From positions 1 to 20,933 of the forward strand of contig DXLM01000055.1 of NCBI GenBank assembly GCA_019414725.1: a stretch of 20,933 nucleotides of DNA, written 5' to 3'. Positions 1 to 7,740 of the stretch are shown here, piece after piece. This DNA comes from Bacteroides sp. Lineage in GTDB: Bacteria; Bacteroidota; Bacteroidia; Bacteroidales; Bacteroidaceae. Position numbers and translations under genes: made by a program. Position 1 is the stretch's first letter. The number at the start of each line of letters is the position of its first letter. Under the pieces are notes generated by a model. The model saw only the letters and a list, made by a program, of their open reading frames with translations. It did not search any database and had not been told where the DNA came from.

Positions 1-1100
1 AACAAACTTACAACTGAATCCTGTTTCCATTTACACAAAATTTTGGACAGTGTCAGAAAATGTTCGGAAGTGTTCGATCCGTATATTTTCACATCACTCT
101 CATTATCTTTTTGGGTTGCATTGAAGGCTTGCTTCAGCATAATCGTACAACAGCCCAGGCATTTTTCTATAATATTTTGTTTTACGTAAACTGTACAAAC
201 CTTATCGTACGAAAACCGACTGCTGAAACGAGTAAACAAACCACTCTCGAAAGATAACTGAGCTTTGTCTATCTGTACCTCCATATTGTAATACTGCATA
301 AATACGTTCACAATCCACAATATCATTATGACAAGATATAATACGATAATGCATATGACAAATACCGTTACCGACAAAGAAGCATAATCGGCATGTTCAT
401 TGACATAATCGATGAAGAGATTCAATATTCTATCGCTTGCCGAAAGTACTTTATCGTAAAATGTAAACAGAATACCCAGCAACACAATCATTCCCCGGAA
501 ATGATTCTGACAGAAGGCCCCTTTTATCAGATTCAGATTACTCAGTTTCAGCGTGTATTTATTAGCAACAGGCTTTGCTTCTCGGATTACACAATTCTCT
601 TCCGTCGGCTGTTTATCCTCCTCCGGCATTTGTTCCTGCTGTTCGATCCTTTCAATCAGGGCGTCCCAGTCCTTATAATCCAAAATGAGTTCTACTTCCG
701 CTGCTTTGGACGCAAGTGTATCGAACGAAACACCTTTCATATCGAGCAGACGGTACATAAAGCCTCGTCGGGTTCTCAACGACTGTATTTTTTGCAACGG
801 TATGACTGTTTCTTTCTTAAGAAATCCGTAAATAAAAATCAGATTTCCGTTTTTAATATAATACTTCTTGTAGTAATAACTGATAAATGCCGTCACTACA
901 GAGAATACCAGATAACAGATAAACAGAAACAACAACATCTCCATTGTTTCCATAAGGGAACGCTGCCTGCCGGAATTGAACAGCTTGATAATAGCCCAAA
1001 TAAGAAATGGACCGGCATAACTCAATAATTCCTTTACCAACAGGATGATAAAGGCACTCTTACTCATTCTGCGCGGTACAGAGAAGTCAGATCGTTCCAT
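1..1100 (-). CDS. YdbT-like membrane protein with bacterial PH domains (3' end beyond window)
   Basis: The reading frame starts at ATG 1100-1098 and stays open for 366 codons to the left edge, so the C-terminus is missing. The product begins MERSDFSVPRRMSK and has two hydrophobic segments near residues 15-40 and 52-77. A bPH_2 (DUF304) type domain follows, with the typical 'YYIKNGNLIFIYG...ETVIPLQKIQSLRTRRG' pattern (only part quoted). A second pair of membrane segments and a second PH-like domain ('VQIDKAQLSFESG ... SRFSYDKVCTVYVKQ') come next. This repeated membrane-pair/PH layout matches YdbT of Bacillus (about 490 residues). The start overlaps the end of the YdbS-like gene by 14 bp, so the two are probably translationally coupled and act as one membrane complex. 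Bacillus YdbST is linked to resistance to membrane-active compounds; the role here is unknown. The plus-strand open frames across this region are shadows. Confidence 0.85.
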   Translation of the reverse strand, partial: MERSDFSVPRRMSKSAFIILLVKELLSYAGPFLIWAIIKLFNSGRQRSLMETMEMLLFLFICYLVFSVVTAFISYYYKKYYIKNGNLIFIYGFLKKETVIPLQKIQSLRTRRGFMYRLLDMKGVSFDTLASKAAEVELILDYKDWDALIERIEQQEQMPEEDKQPTEENCVIREAKPVANKYTLKLSNLNLIKGAFCQNHFRGMIVLLGILFTFYDKVLSASDRILNLFIDYVNEHADYASLSVTVFVICIIVLYLVIMILWIVNVFMQYYNMEVQIDKAQLSFESGLFTRFSSRFSYDKVCTVYVKQNIIEKCLGCCTIMLKQAFNATQKDNESDVKIYGSNTSEHFLTLSKILCKWKQDSVVSL

Positions 1101-1602
1101 GTTGTATGTACTCCATTATGATTGTTTTCATTTCGTCTGCTCTCGCTTTCGTCAGTCCCGGGATAACTGTTTCAGCCTCAAACTGTGCTCCGTTGACTAT
1201 AGCTATCGAATACAGACCGAAAATCTTGCTGATAGGATTCTGCTGTATACTCACTTGCTGTACCTTACACAAAGGAATCGTCACAATAGTAGGGAAAAAG
1301 AGGCCGGACCGGTAGGTGATATCGTGCTCACGGAAAGCAAACCCTTTATAGGCGTATGCCTTGGGTAGAAGAATCAGATTGATAATAGCTGAACAAAGCA
1401 ACAAACCTTCCATACCGGCAACAATGAAAGTACGATAGGATAATTTTTCTACCAAAAGGATGAACAGCACAAGAAGCATCATACCGATATACGTCAATAC
1501 AGTTCCTACGACCTGTACGTTGATGTATTTCTTTTCCAGAGATTCGTATGTAAGATTTTCTACTCTATGAATATTCTCAAAATTCAATTGTCGATTCGTC
1601 AT
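1087..1602 (-). CDS. YdbS-like bacterial PH-domain membrane protein
   Basis: This 171-residue protein has two hydrophobic helices near residues 30-50 and 58-80, followed by one bPH_2 (DUF304) domain. The domain runs from about 'AYAYKGFAFREHDITYRSG' through 'IVTIPLCKVQQVSIQQNPISKIFGLYSI' (two partial quotes of the signature) and ends at 'VIPGLTKARADEMKTII'. A short membrane anchor plus a single PH domain is the YdbS arrangement, and YdbS is normally encoded directly upstream of YdbT, as here. The stop codon lies inside the start region of the YdbT-like gene. The protein should sit in the inner membrane with its PH domain in the cytoplasm. The family is clear from the layout; the cellular role is not established. 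Confidence 0.85.
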   Translation of the reverse strand: MTNRQLNFENIHRVENLTYESLEKKYINVQVVGTVLTYIGMMLLVLFILLVEKLSYRTFIVAGMEGLLLCSAIINLILLPKAYAYKGFAFREHDITYRSGLFFPTIVTIPLCKVQQVSIQQNPISKIFGLYSIAIVNGAQFEAETVIPGLTKARADEMKTIIMEYIQHGTI

Positions 1603-1632
1603 AGCATATTTATATAAGTTCGATTTAAGATT

Positions 1633-1710
1633 GGAGCAACCTGTTAATTACTAAAGTCATAAAGCTATCAAAACTGGCAATATCAATATAACAGGAAAAA
1701 CAATTGCTCC
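1633..1710 (-). repeat. Interrupted inverted repeat upstream of the YdbS-like gene
   Basis: Positions 1633-1639 pair with 1704-1710 (GGAGCAA/TTGCTCC), and 1640-1646 pair with 1689-1695 (CCTGTTA/TAACAGG). Together they give a 14-bp stem with an 8-nt bulge on one side and a 42-nt loop. The element lies in the 306-bp space between the YdbS-like gene and gpmI, just upstream of the YdbS start codon, so it could form a structure in that gene's leader RNA. No known riboswitch family was recognised. The rest of this space holds the gpmI terminator and nothing else I can identify. Confidence 0.4.
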
Positions 1711-1852
1711 TATTTTCAAAGTATAAAATTATGGAATTTTATTGTATCACAAAAGATTATTGCAAGGAGTTTTGTCGTACAACAAAGAAAACAGACACGA
1801 AAAAAGGCTCTGAAGACCTGAGCTGAGAAAAGAACATATAGATGTATCAATC

Positions 1853-1889
1853 AAAAAAAGGGAATAATCCAGTGAGATTATTCCCTTTT
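1853..1889 (-). terminator. Rho-independent terminator of gpmI
   Basis: A perfect 14-bp stem (1856-1869 with 1876-1889) encloses the 6-nt loop CAGTGA. Read on the minus strand it is followed by a run of seven T (1859-1853). It begins 20 bp past the gpmI stop codon, so it ends gpmI transcription and separates it from the PH-domain genes. Confidence 0.9.
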
Positions 1890-1908
1890 GATATAAAAAA
1901 GTATTTTA

Positions 1909-3423
1909 TTACTTAATCAAATCTTTACCTGACATTTCAGCAGGCTGAGGCATTCCCATGATGTGCAGAATAGAAGGAGCAACATCAGCAAGTACACCGT
2001 TTTCTACTTTAGCATCCTTGTTTGCAGTTACATAAACAAACGGAACCGGATTCAAAGAGTGTGCTGTATTTGGAGTTCCATCTTCATTCAGTGCATGGTC
2101 TGCATTACCGTGGTCAGCAATGATGATAACTTCATAATCATTAGCTTTGGCAGCTTCTACAGTATCTTTCACGCAGTCGTCAATAGCTTTTACAGCTTTT
2201 TCGATAGCTTCATAAATACCAGTATGTCCTACCATATCACCGTTAGCATAGTTTACTACGATGAAATCGTACTTCTGAGTATTGATAGCTTCAACCAGTT
2301 TATCTTTCACTTCGTAAGCACTCATTTCAGGTTTCAAGTCGTAAGTAGCAACTTTCGGGCTCGGAACCAAGATACGATCTTCGTTATCGTACGGAGTTTC
2401 ACGTCCACCGTTGAAGAAGAATGTTACGTGAGCATATTTTTCTGTTTCAGCAATGTGAAGCTGAGTCTTTCCATTGGCAGCCAGATATTCGCCCAATGTA
2501 TTCTGTACATTTTCCTTATCGAACAGGATATGAACACCCTTGAAAGATGCATCATACGGAGTCATACAGTAATACTGCAATCCCGGAATAGTCTTCATAC
2601 CTGCTTCAGGCATATCCTGCTGAGTCAATACAATAGTCAATTCCTTTGCACGGTCGTTACGATAGTTGAAGAAGATAACTACATCACCTTCCTTGATAGT
2701 ACCATCGAAGTTTGCATTAACGATAGGTTTGATAAATTCATCAGTTACACCTTCGTCGTAAGATTCCTGCATAGCCTGAACCATATCAGTAGCTTTCTTT
2801 CCAATACCGTTTACCAACAGGCTGTAAGCTTCTTTTACACGTTCCCAACGTTTGTCACGGTCCATTGCATAGAAACGACCAACAATAGAAGCAATCTTAC
2901 CAGCAGACTGTGCACAATGAGCTGTCAGTTCTTCGATAAATCCTTTACCACTCTTCGGGTCTGTATCACGACCATCCATGAAGCAGTGGATAAATGTATT
3001 TTCCAGTCCGTATTCTTTAGCAATGTCGCACAATTTGAACAAGTGATCCAATGAAGAGTGTACACCACCATTTGAAGTCAATCCCATGAAATGGATATTC
3101 TTTCCATGTTCCTTAGCATATGAGAAGGCTGAAACAACTTCTTTGTTTTGCATGATGCTACCGTCGGCACAAGCACGATTGATCTTCACCAAGTCCTGAT
3201 AAACGATACGTCCTGCACCGATGTTCAAGTGACCTACTTCAGAGTTACCCATCTGGCCATCAGGCAAACCAACATTTTCACCGCTAGCCTGCAACTGTGA
3301 ATGAGGATATTCTGCCAGCAAACTGTCCCAATACGGAGTAGGAGTGTTAAAGATCACATCATCTTTCTTGTGGTCGCCACATCCCCAACCATCAAGAATC
3401 ATTAAAAGAGCTTTCTTAGCCAT
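1909..3423 (-). CDS. gpmI: 2,3-bisphosphoglycerate-independent phosphoglycerate mutase
   Basis: GpmI interconverts 3- and 2-phosphoglycerate in cytoplasmic glycolysis and gluconeogenesis using two metal ions and a phosphoserine intermediate. Starting at ATG 3423 the protein has 504 residues, close to the family's usual 510. Visible landmarks are the metal-binding D11 in LDGWG, nucleophile S61 in GNSEVGH, substrate-loop GRD at 151-153 with R183, RND near 255-257, D396 and H400 in GDMVGHTG, D437-H438 in ADHGNADH, and H455. A longer frame to a TTG at 3477 is rejected because it would begin upstream of the likely transcription start. The gene has its own promoter box and terminator, as expected for a single-gene housekeeping unit. 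Confidence 0.97.
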   Translation of the reverse strand: MAKKALLMILDGWGCGDHKKDDVIFNTPTPYWDSLLAEYPHSQLQASGENVGLPDGQMGNSEVGHLNIGAGRIVYQDLVKINRACADGSIMQNKEVVSAFSYAKEHGKNIHFMGLTSNGGVHSSLDHLFKLCDIAKEYGLENTFIHCFMDGRDTDPKSGKGFIEELTAHCAQSAGKIASIVGRFYAMDRDKRWERVKEAYSLLVNGIGKKATDMVQAMQESYDEGVTDEFIKPIVNANFDGTIKEGDVVIFFNYRNDRAKELTIVLTQQDMPEAGMKTIPGLQYYCMTPYDASFKGVHILFDKENVQNTLGEYLAANGKTQLHIAETEKYAHVTFFFNGGRETPYDNEDRILVPSPKVATYDLKPEMSAYEVKDKLVEAINTQKYDFIVVNYANGDMVGHTGIYEAIEKAVKAIDDCVKDTVEAAKANDYEVIIIADHGNADHALNEDGTPNTAHSLNPVPFVYVTANKDAKVENGVLADVAPSILHIMGMPQPAEMSGKDLIK

Positions 3424-3474
3424 AATATTATTTTGTTTAAAAGTTGATATATCGAGTGTATGCTTTACAACATG

Positions 3475-3482
3475 CAAAAATA
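3475..3482 (-). promoter_or_regulatory. Candidate gpmI promoter, -7 box TATTTTTG
   Basis: On the minus strand 3482-3475 reads TATTTTTG, matching the Bacteroides primary-sigma -7 consensus TAnnTTTG. Transcription would start about 45 bases ahead of the ATG at 3423. No clear TTG -33 element is seen at the expected distance. Confidence 0.5.
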
Positions 3483-3570
3483 CAAAATATCCCTCGTATT
3501 AAGCATAAGTTTTCACTCTTTTTATGTATCATCCCAACTGAATATATCCCCTGATAAACAGAACCGTCAA

Positions 3571-3617
3571 TAAAAACAAATCCCCCTTTCTATCTTCACA
3601 CAGACTGAGAGGGGGAA
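3571..3617 (-). terminator. Probable rho-independent terminator of the phosphoesterase gene
   Basis: Arms 3581-3590 (TCCCCCTTTC) and 3607-3616 (GAGAGGGGGA) pair over 10 bp with one mismatch around a 16-nt loop. On the minus strand a T-rich stretch (3580-3571) follows. It lies just beyond the phosphoesterase stop codon at 3643. Confidence 0.7.
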
Positions 3618-3642
3618 TAATCAAAATAAAAAACAGGTATTT

Positions 3643-5076
3643 CTACAATTCTACTTCCTGTATAAAGATTTCACCAAATCGATTCTTTACTTCAATTTTT
3701 ATTTTTTTTGCTTGTTTAGAAGGACATGCCCGGAATAAATGACGGGTATGATAGCCAGTACGCTTGCCCTTCTTCATTGTCAGATAGTCCTGGTCTTCGT
3801 CATCGAATTGCTGCATGGCACCTTTCAGCACTCCGTCTTCATACCAGTTTACAGTATAGGCTATATCCCAATCCCAAATATTGGCAACAACATATTGTTT
3901 CTGAGTTTCAAATTCGCCAGGCTTATATACACGGAACTGGTAGTCAGCCGGACGTCCGGTTGCCTTATAACGCCATTTCACATCATTCCCTTTGACCGTC
4001 ACCACCAGATAACCATTAGGAGCACCGCAACGATTCACATCACCTGCCCACCAGGCTCCACAAGCTGCCCCGATGTTATGCTCATATATACCGGCAGCCG
4101 GAAGCGAGTTTTCATAAAAATGTGTATGACCCGAAAAGATATGAACCTTATAAGGCCGTAAAATACGGAACAATGCATTGGCATTACGCACATTGTCGCC
4201 CCCTTTTACCGTTGTATTCGCTACCGGAGCATGAATATTCAAAAAGACAGTTGTTCCTTCTGGTACATAACTTAAATCTTTTTTCAACCATTCAAGCTGC
4301 TCTTCGGTAAAACGTTCTACATACTTTTTCTTTCCTTCGTAATCTGTACTCTTCATTGCTATGACGTGTACCTTACCTATATTGAAAGAATAATTTGTTG
4401 GCCCGAATATCTCATAATAGTTCTTCTCTCCATATCCGTTTCCAGGATCTGCCGTACGTTCCATATCCGAATACAGTAAATTGAAATCATGGTTACCCAT
4501 AACCTGAAACATAGTCAATCCCAAGTTGGATACAATTTTCCGGTAAGGAGCATACAAATCCATAGCATCCCATACCAGATCGCCCAATCCCATACCTACA
4601 ACTTCTAAAGATTTCAGAGAATCGGCAGTATGAATCAAATCGGGAACGGTTTCTTTACGGAATCTATCCAACTGTGCTTCATTTTTAGCCTGAGGATCTG
4701 AAATAGGAATAAATACAAAATCATCGGTCTGTTTACTACGTTTCTGAAGAATAAAATCACAACGATTCCCCACTTTTGAAGTATCCTGATAGTGATAAAA
4801 GCCATCAGCCACTCCTTCCTTCTCGGGAAGAACATAATCAGCAGGAGTAGAAATATAAACCATTGGCTGACGGAACGGATCAGTATCCAACATATATATA
4901 CCTTGTCTATCAGTAGCTGTCACATGCTTTCCATCTGTTACAACGACTCCTGCAATCGGATTGCCTTGAGTATCTTTCACAGTACCTGTTACCACCGCCT
5001 TATTTCCGGCAGCTTGCATCGTAATGTGGCAAAGCAGAGCCGCTATACCCAACCATTGTCTATACATTTTTTTCAT
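3643..5076 (-). CDS. Secreted calcineurin-like metallophosphoesterase with N- and C-terminal beta domains
   Basis: The 477-residue product starts with a signal peptide (basic MKKMYRQ, hydrophobic core, likely cleavage near residue 22-24). Residues about 27-112 form a carboxypeptidase-regulatory-like or MetallophosN domain ('VTGTVKDTQGNPIAGVVV'). The catalytic metallophosphoesterase core spans about 120-330, with metal ligands visible as D127-P-Q129, GD166L, GNHD at 194-197, H282 and GHTH at 316-319. A MetallophosC-type domain fills about 345-477. This three-part layout is common in Bacteroidota exported phosphoesterases, whose substrates are mostly unknown. The first D-x-H position is D-P-Q here, a substitution found in several branches of the superfamily. 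It is probably a periplasmic phosphomono- or phosphodiesterase. It stands alone between two hairpins, with no clear partner. Confidence 0.88.
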   Translation of the reverse strand: MKKMYRQWLGIAALLCHITMQAAGNKAVVTGTVKDTQGNPIAGVVVTDGKHVTATDRQGIYMLDTDPFRQPMVYISTPADYVLPEKEGVADGFYHYQDTSKVGNRCDFILQKRSKQTDDFVFIPISDPQAKNEAQLDRFRKETVPDLIHTADSLKSLEVVGMGLGDLVWDAMDLYAPYRKIVSNLGLTMFQVMGNHDFNLLYSDMERTADPGNGYGEKNYYEIFGPTNYSFNIGKVHVIAMKSTDYEGKKKYVERFTEEQLEWLKKDLSYVPEGTTVFLNIHAPVANTTVKGGDNVRNANALFRILRPYKVHIFSGHTHFYENSLPAAGIYEHNIGAACGAWWAGDVNRCGAPNGYLVVTVKGNDVKWRYKATGRPADYQFRVYKPGEFETQKQYVVANIWDWDIAYTVNWYEDGVLKGAMQQFDDEDQDYLTMKKGKRTGYHTRHLFRACPSKQAKKIKIEVKNRFGEIFIQEVEL

Positions 5077-5191
5077 ATACTTACATCTGATTTATTGTTT
5101 GGGCAAAATAACGGAAACCATTTTAAGAATATACGACAGTACGTTTAATATAGGACGACAAAGGTGTTTCACCTCTATTACATCACTACAA

Positions 5192-5241
5192 ATTATTAAC
5201 AGCCTGTTGATAACTTCAGAGTTTTCAACAGGCTGTTAATA
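5192..5241 (-). terminator. Very stable hairpin between rnhB and the phosphoesterase gene, probable rnhB terminator
   Basis: A perfect 18-bp inverted repeat (5192-5209 with 5224-5241) continues inward, after one mismatch, with four more pairs (5211-5214 with 5219-5222) and a 4-nt loop. It sits about 30 bp past the rnhB stop. Only a short T stretch (TTTG) follows on the minus strand, so it is not a textbook terminator. It may instead protect a 3' end. Confidence 0.55.
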
Positions 5242-5270
5242 AATACTGGTTAATATAACCGTTTCTCTTT

Positions 5271-5873
5271 TTAAAAATCGAAGGAGAGTTGTCCGTCTCC
5301 CAGTAAATTATATGTCATCCGGTGGTAAGGAGTGGTCCCATAACGGGCAATTGCTTCCCGATGCTTTTTTGTCGGATAACCTTTATTCTTCTGCCAGTCA
5401 TATAAAGGATACTCTTCTGCAAGCCGGTTCATATAGTCGTCACGATAAGTTTTTGCCAAAATAGAAGCAGCCGCAATCGACAGATACTTACCATCTCCCT
5501 TAACTACAGTCGTGTGAGGAAGATCCTCGTATTTATTGAATCGGTTTCCGTCAATCAGCAAATGTTGCGGACGTACCTTCAACTGGTCTATCGCACGATG
5601 CATTGCCAGAAAAGAAGCATTCAGAATGTTTATTTTATCAATTTCCTGAGGTGTCACTACCCCTACAGCCCATGCTATTGCATCCCTTTCTATCACTTCC
5701 CGAAGTGCATATCGCTGATGCTCTGTAAGCTTTTTGGAATCGTTCAGCTGCTGGTTCTCATAATCGGAAGGCAGGATTACTGCTGCCGCATACACGGCTC
5801 CAGCCAGACAACCACGTCCGGCTTCATCACATCCGGCTTCAATCAGGTCTTTATGCAAATAAGGCAATAACAT
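5271..5873 (-). CDS. rnhB: Ribonuclease HII
   Basis: RNase HII cuts the RNA strand of RNA-DNA hybrids and removes single ribonucleotides from DNA in the cytoplasm. With the ATG at 5873 the protein has 200 residues, a normal size. The four acidic metal ligands are visible: D16-E17 in GCDEAGRG, D108 in LLIDGNRF and D145 in AKTYRDDYM. The GRG loop is at 19-21 and the conserved KGYPTKKH segment is near 164-171. A nine-codon extension to a TTG at 5900 overlaps the -7 promoter box, so ATG 5873 is the better start. The gene is divergent from the TPR regulator at 6049. Confidence 0.96.
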   Translation of the reverse strand: MLLPYLHKDLIEAGCDEAGRGCLAGAVYAAAVILPSDYENQQLNDSKKLTEHQRYALREVIERDAIAWAVGVVTPQEIDKINILNASFLAMHRAIDQLKVRPQHLLIDGNRFNKYEDLPHTTVVKGDGKYLSIAAASILAKTYRDDYMNRLAEEYPLYDWQKNKGYPTKKHREAIARYGTTPYHRMTYNLLGDGQLSFDF

Positions 5874-5896
5874 ATACGTCGTTTTATTTTCGGGGT

Positions 5897-5906
5897 GCAA
5901 AGGTAC
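5897..5906 (-). promoter_or_regulatory. Candidate rnhB promoter box, also matching a CTnDOT-type attB core
   Basis: On the minus strand 5906-5897 reads GTACCTTTGC. It contains TACCTTTG, a full TAnnTTTG -7 box placed about 25 bases upstream of the rnhB ATG. The same ten bases fit GTAnnTTTGC, the core I recall as shared by CTnDOT attachment sites. No inserted element is present, so any attB role is only potential. Confidence 0.5.
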
Positions 5907-5941
5907 GGCTTTTTGAAGGAATTACGTATCTATTTTATTTC

Positions 5942-5959
5942 TAAGTTATCAATAACTTA
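5942..5959. repeat. Palindrome in the rnhB/regulator divergent region
   Basis: TAAGTTAT at 5942-5949 and its exact complement ATAACTTA at 5952-5959 are separated by two bases. The spacing suits a dimeric DNA-binding protein, but the AT-rich composition makes chance occurrence quite possible. No binding factor can be named. Confidence 0.35.
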
Positions 5960-6021
5960 TCTACTATGATTGTTAATATTCTGTTTTTCATATCTTTTTT
6001 TTATGATTATAAGAGTTTTTA

Positions 6022-6029
6022 TAACTTTG
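6022..6029 (+). promoter_or_regulatory. Candidate promoter of the TPR regulator, -7 box TAACTTTG
   Basis: TAACTTTG matches TAnnTTTG and lies about 20 bases before the ATG at 6049, which allows a very short leader. No TTG is seen at the -33 position. Confidence 0.5.
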
Positions 6030-6048
6030 TAAAAATCAAAAAACAAAA

Positions 6049-7668
6049 ATGAAAAACATCAGCTTTTATATAATAGGATTATTGTTCCTTTTTCTCCCCC
6101 AATTCATCCATGCCCAGACAACAGATACTGATGTCAACAGTTTCTTAGACAAGGCTGAGAAAGAATTGTATACGAATCCGCAACAAGCGGCATATTATGC
6201 AACAAAGGCACGAGCAATGGCAACCTCATCTTCTCAACAATCACAAGCACTCTATATTTATGCACAAGCTGAAAAATTACTTGGAGATTTCGACGGATGT
6301 ATTCAAGCTTTATACGAAGCAGACGCATTAGTTTCCAAAAATGAGAATGACTTGAAAGGGCATATCTATAATTTAATGAGTGTAGGATACTGCAACTTGG
6401 GAGATTATACTAAAGCAATCAATCTAAGCGATAAAGCCATTTCACTGTTTAAAACGGAAAACGATTCCCTTAATTTAGCTTTATGCTATAACAACCGTGG
6501 TATCATACATACCTATATTAATGAATTTCAACAAGCGGAACGTTTCTTAAAACAAGCATTGGCCATTAACCGATCCTCAAAGAATCTTAAAAGCATAGCC
6601 AGTAATCTAAACAATTTATGTTTGTTCGAAGGTAATATAGAAGAACAGCTGGAATGGATAAATGAAGCAATCATTATCAACAAACACCTGAATGCGACAT
6701 GGTCATTGGGAGAAAACTATAATAATCTAGGAAAACTTTATTATTATGCTCATAAATATCCACAAGCTATTGCTGCACTAGAGAAAGCCTATCAACTGGC
6801 CTTAAATATAGGAGCCAAAGGAGTTATATGTGACAATTACGAATATTCGGCATTAGTATATAGTGCCATAGGTGACTATCGGACTGCTTATGAAAAACAA
6901 ACTTCACTGTATGCTTTAAGTAAAGAAATACAAAGTGAAAACAAACTTCGCACCGTAGAACAGCGCATTGCGCAGGAAAAGCTCCTGGCGCAACAGCAAA
7001 AAGAAGAGTTACAGCAACAAGAGTATAAAATCAGATTACTCCGACGCAATATCGTCACAATTCTGACTGTTGCTGCATTAGTGGCCATAATCGGTTTTCT
7101 ACTACACCAGCGATTTAAACGTAAAAAGAAAATCCAGCTGCTTAATGCCCAATACCGAATAGAACAATCTGAACATGAAATAGCCAAACTCAAAATGCAA
7201 AAACAAAAGGCAGAGTTGGAAAATGTACAACATGCACTTGAAACCAGCAAACAAGAAACAACAAACTTTGCTGTATTCTTGCAAAGTCGTAATGAACTTC
7301 TGGACAAGATACAAGAGCAGGTGCGCCAAGGTTATCGGATGGAAAAGCAAGAATTAATCCCTCACCTAAAAAAGATCAATGCATTTATCAGCCAATATCA
7401 AGCCACCAACAAGAACAACAGCATGACACTACAGACAATAGACGAAAAAATGAAAGAATTTCTTGCTCACCTTACCGAACGCCATCCTAATTTGACGCAG
7501 GGAGAAAAGCATTTGGCAAGTCTATTACGTGTCAATTTGTCGACCAAAGAAATAGCTATGCTAACAGGAAACACACCAAAGACTATCAACATGAATCGTT
7601 ATCGACTGCGTAAGGCATTAGGCTTATCCTCCGAAGAAGATCTTATCGCTTATATCCAGTCTATCTAA
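6049..7668 (+). CDS. Membrane-spanning TPR regulator with C-terminal HTH, SusR-like layout
   Basis: The 539-residue protein starts with a signal or anchor sequence (residues 1-23, ending FIHAQ). Helical tetratricopeptide repeats cover about 25-300 (for example 'CYNNRGIIHTYINEFQQAERF' style units, partially quoted). A coiled coil around 300-330 precedes one transmembrane helix at about 335-352 ('IVTILTVAALVAIIGFLL'). A second coiled coil occupies about 355-430. A LuxR/Spo0-like helix-turn-helix fills about 482-539 ('STKEIAMLTGNTPKTINMNRYRLRKALGL', contained in this range). This predicts a periplasmic sensor and a cytoplasmic DNA-binding end in one chain, as in SusR-type PUL regulators. It directly precedes susC, so it probably activates that operon when the imported glycan is present. 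The ligand is unknown. Confidence 0.8.
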   Translation: MKNISFYIIGLLFLFLPQFIHAQTTDTDVNSFLDKAEKELYTNPQQAAYYATKARAMATSSSQQSQALYIYAQAEKLLGDFDGCIQALYEADALVSKNENDLKGHIYNLMSVGYCNLGDYTKAINLSDKAISLFKTENDSLNLALCYNNRGIIHTYINEFQQAERFLKQALAINRSSKNLKSIASNLNNLCLFEGNIEEQLEWINEAIIINKHLNATWSLGENYNNLGKLYYYAHKYPQAIAALEKAYQLALNIGAKGVICDNYEYSALVYSAIGDYRTAYEKQTSLYALSKEIQSENKLRTVEQRIAQEKLLAQQQKEELQQQEYKIRLLRRNIVTILTVAALVAIIGFLLHQRFKRKKKIQLLNAQYRIEQSEHEIAKLKMQKQKAELENVQHALETSKQETTNFAVFLQSRNELLDKIQEQVRQGYRMEKQELIPHLKKINAFISQYQATNKNNSMTLQTIDEKMKEFLAHLTERHPNLTQGEKHLASLLRVNLSTKEIAMLTGNTPKTINMNRYRLRKALGLSSEEDLIAYIQSI

Positions 7669-7695
7669 GTAAATCTCAAAATAAACTTATCTGAT

Positions 7696-7740
7696 AAAAA
7701 TCCCGGCAATAGTTACACAATAACCATTGCCGGGATTTTT
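7696..7740 (+). terminator. Strong rho-independent terminator after the TPR regulator
   Basis: A perfect 15-bp stem pairs 7696-7710 with 7726-7740. The loop adds a small inner GTTA/TAAC pairing (7712-7715 with 7721-7724). The right arm ends in five T. It insulates the regulator gene from susC, so the two are separate transcripts. Confidence 0.92.

Noticed and set aside
393..1028. Plus-strand open frame of 211 codons
   Set aside because: It is antisense to the YdbT-like gene, whose minus-strand frame is continuous and shows family features.
1963..3054. Long plus-strand open frame of 363 codons
   Set aside because: It lies wholly antisense to gpmI, whose motifs are complete. The predicted product is a low-complexity mix of S, F, I and C typical of an antisense shadow.
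3424..3477. Longer gpmI start at a TTG
   Set aside because: The TTG at 3477 overlaps the -7 promoter box, and the ATG at 3423 gives the usual MAKKALLMILDGWG start.
5204..5229. DnaA boxes or replication origin
   Set aside because: TTATCAACA-like sequences occur only as parts of the rnhB hairpin, with mismatches and no cluster, no AT-rich unwinding region and no dnaA or dnaN nearby.
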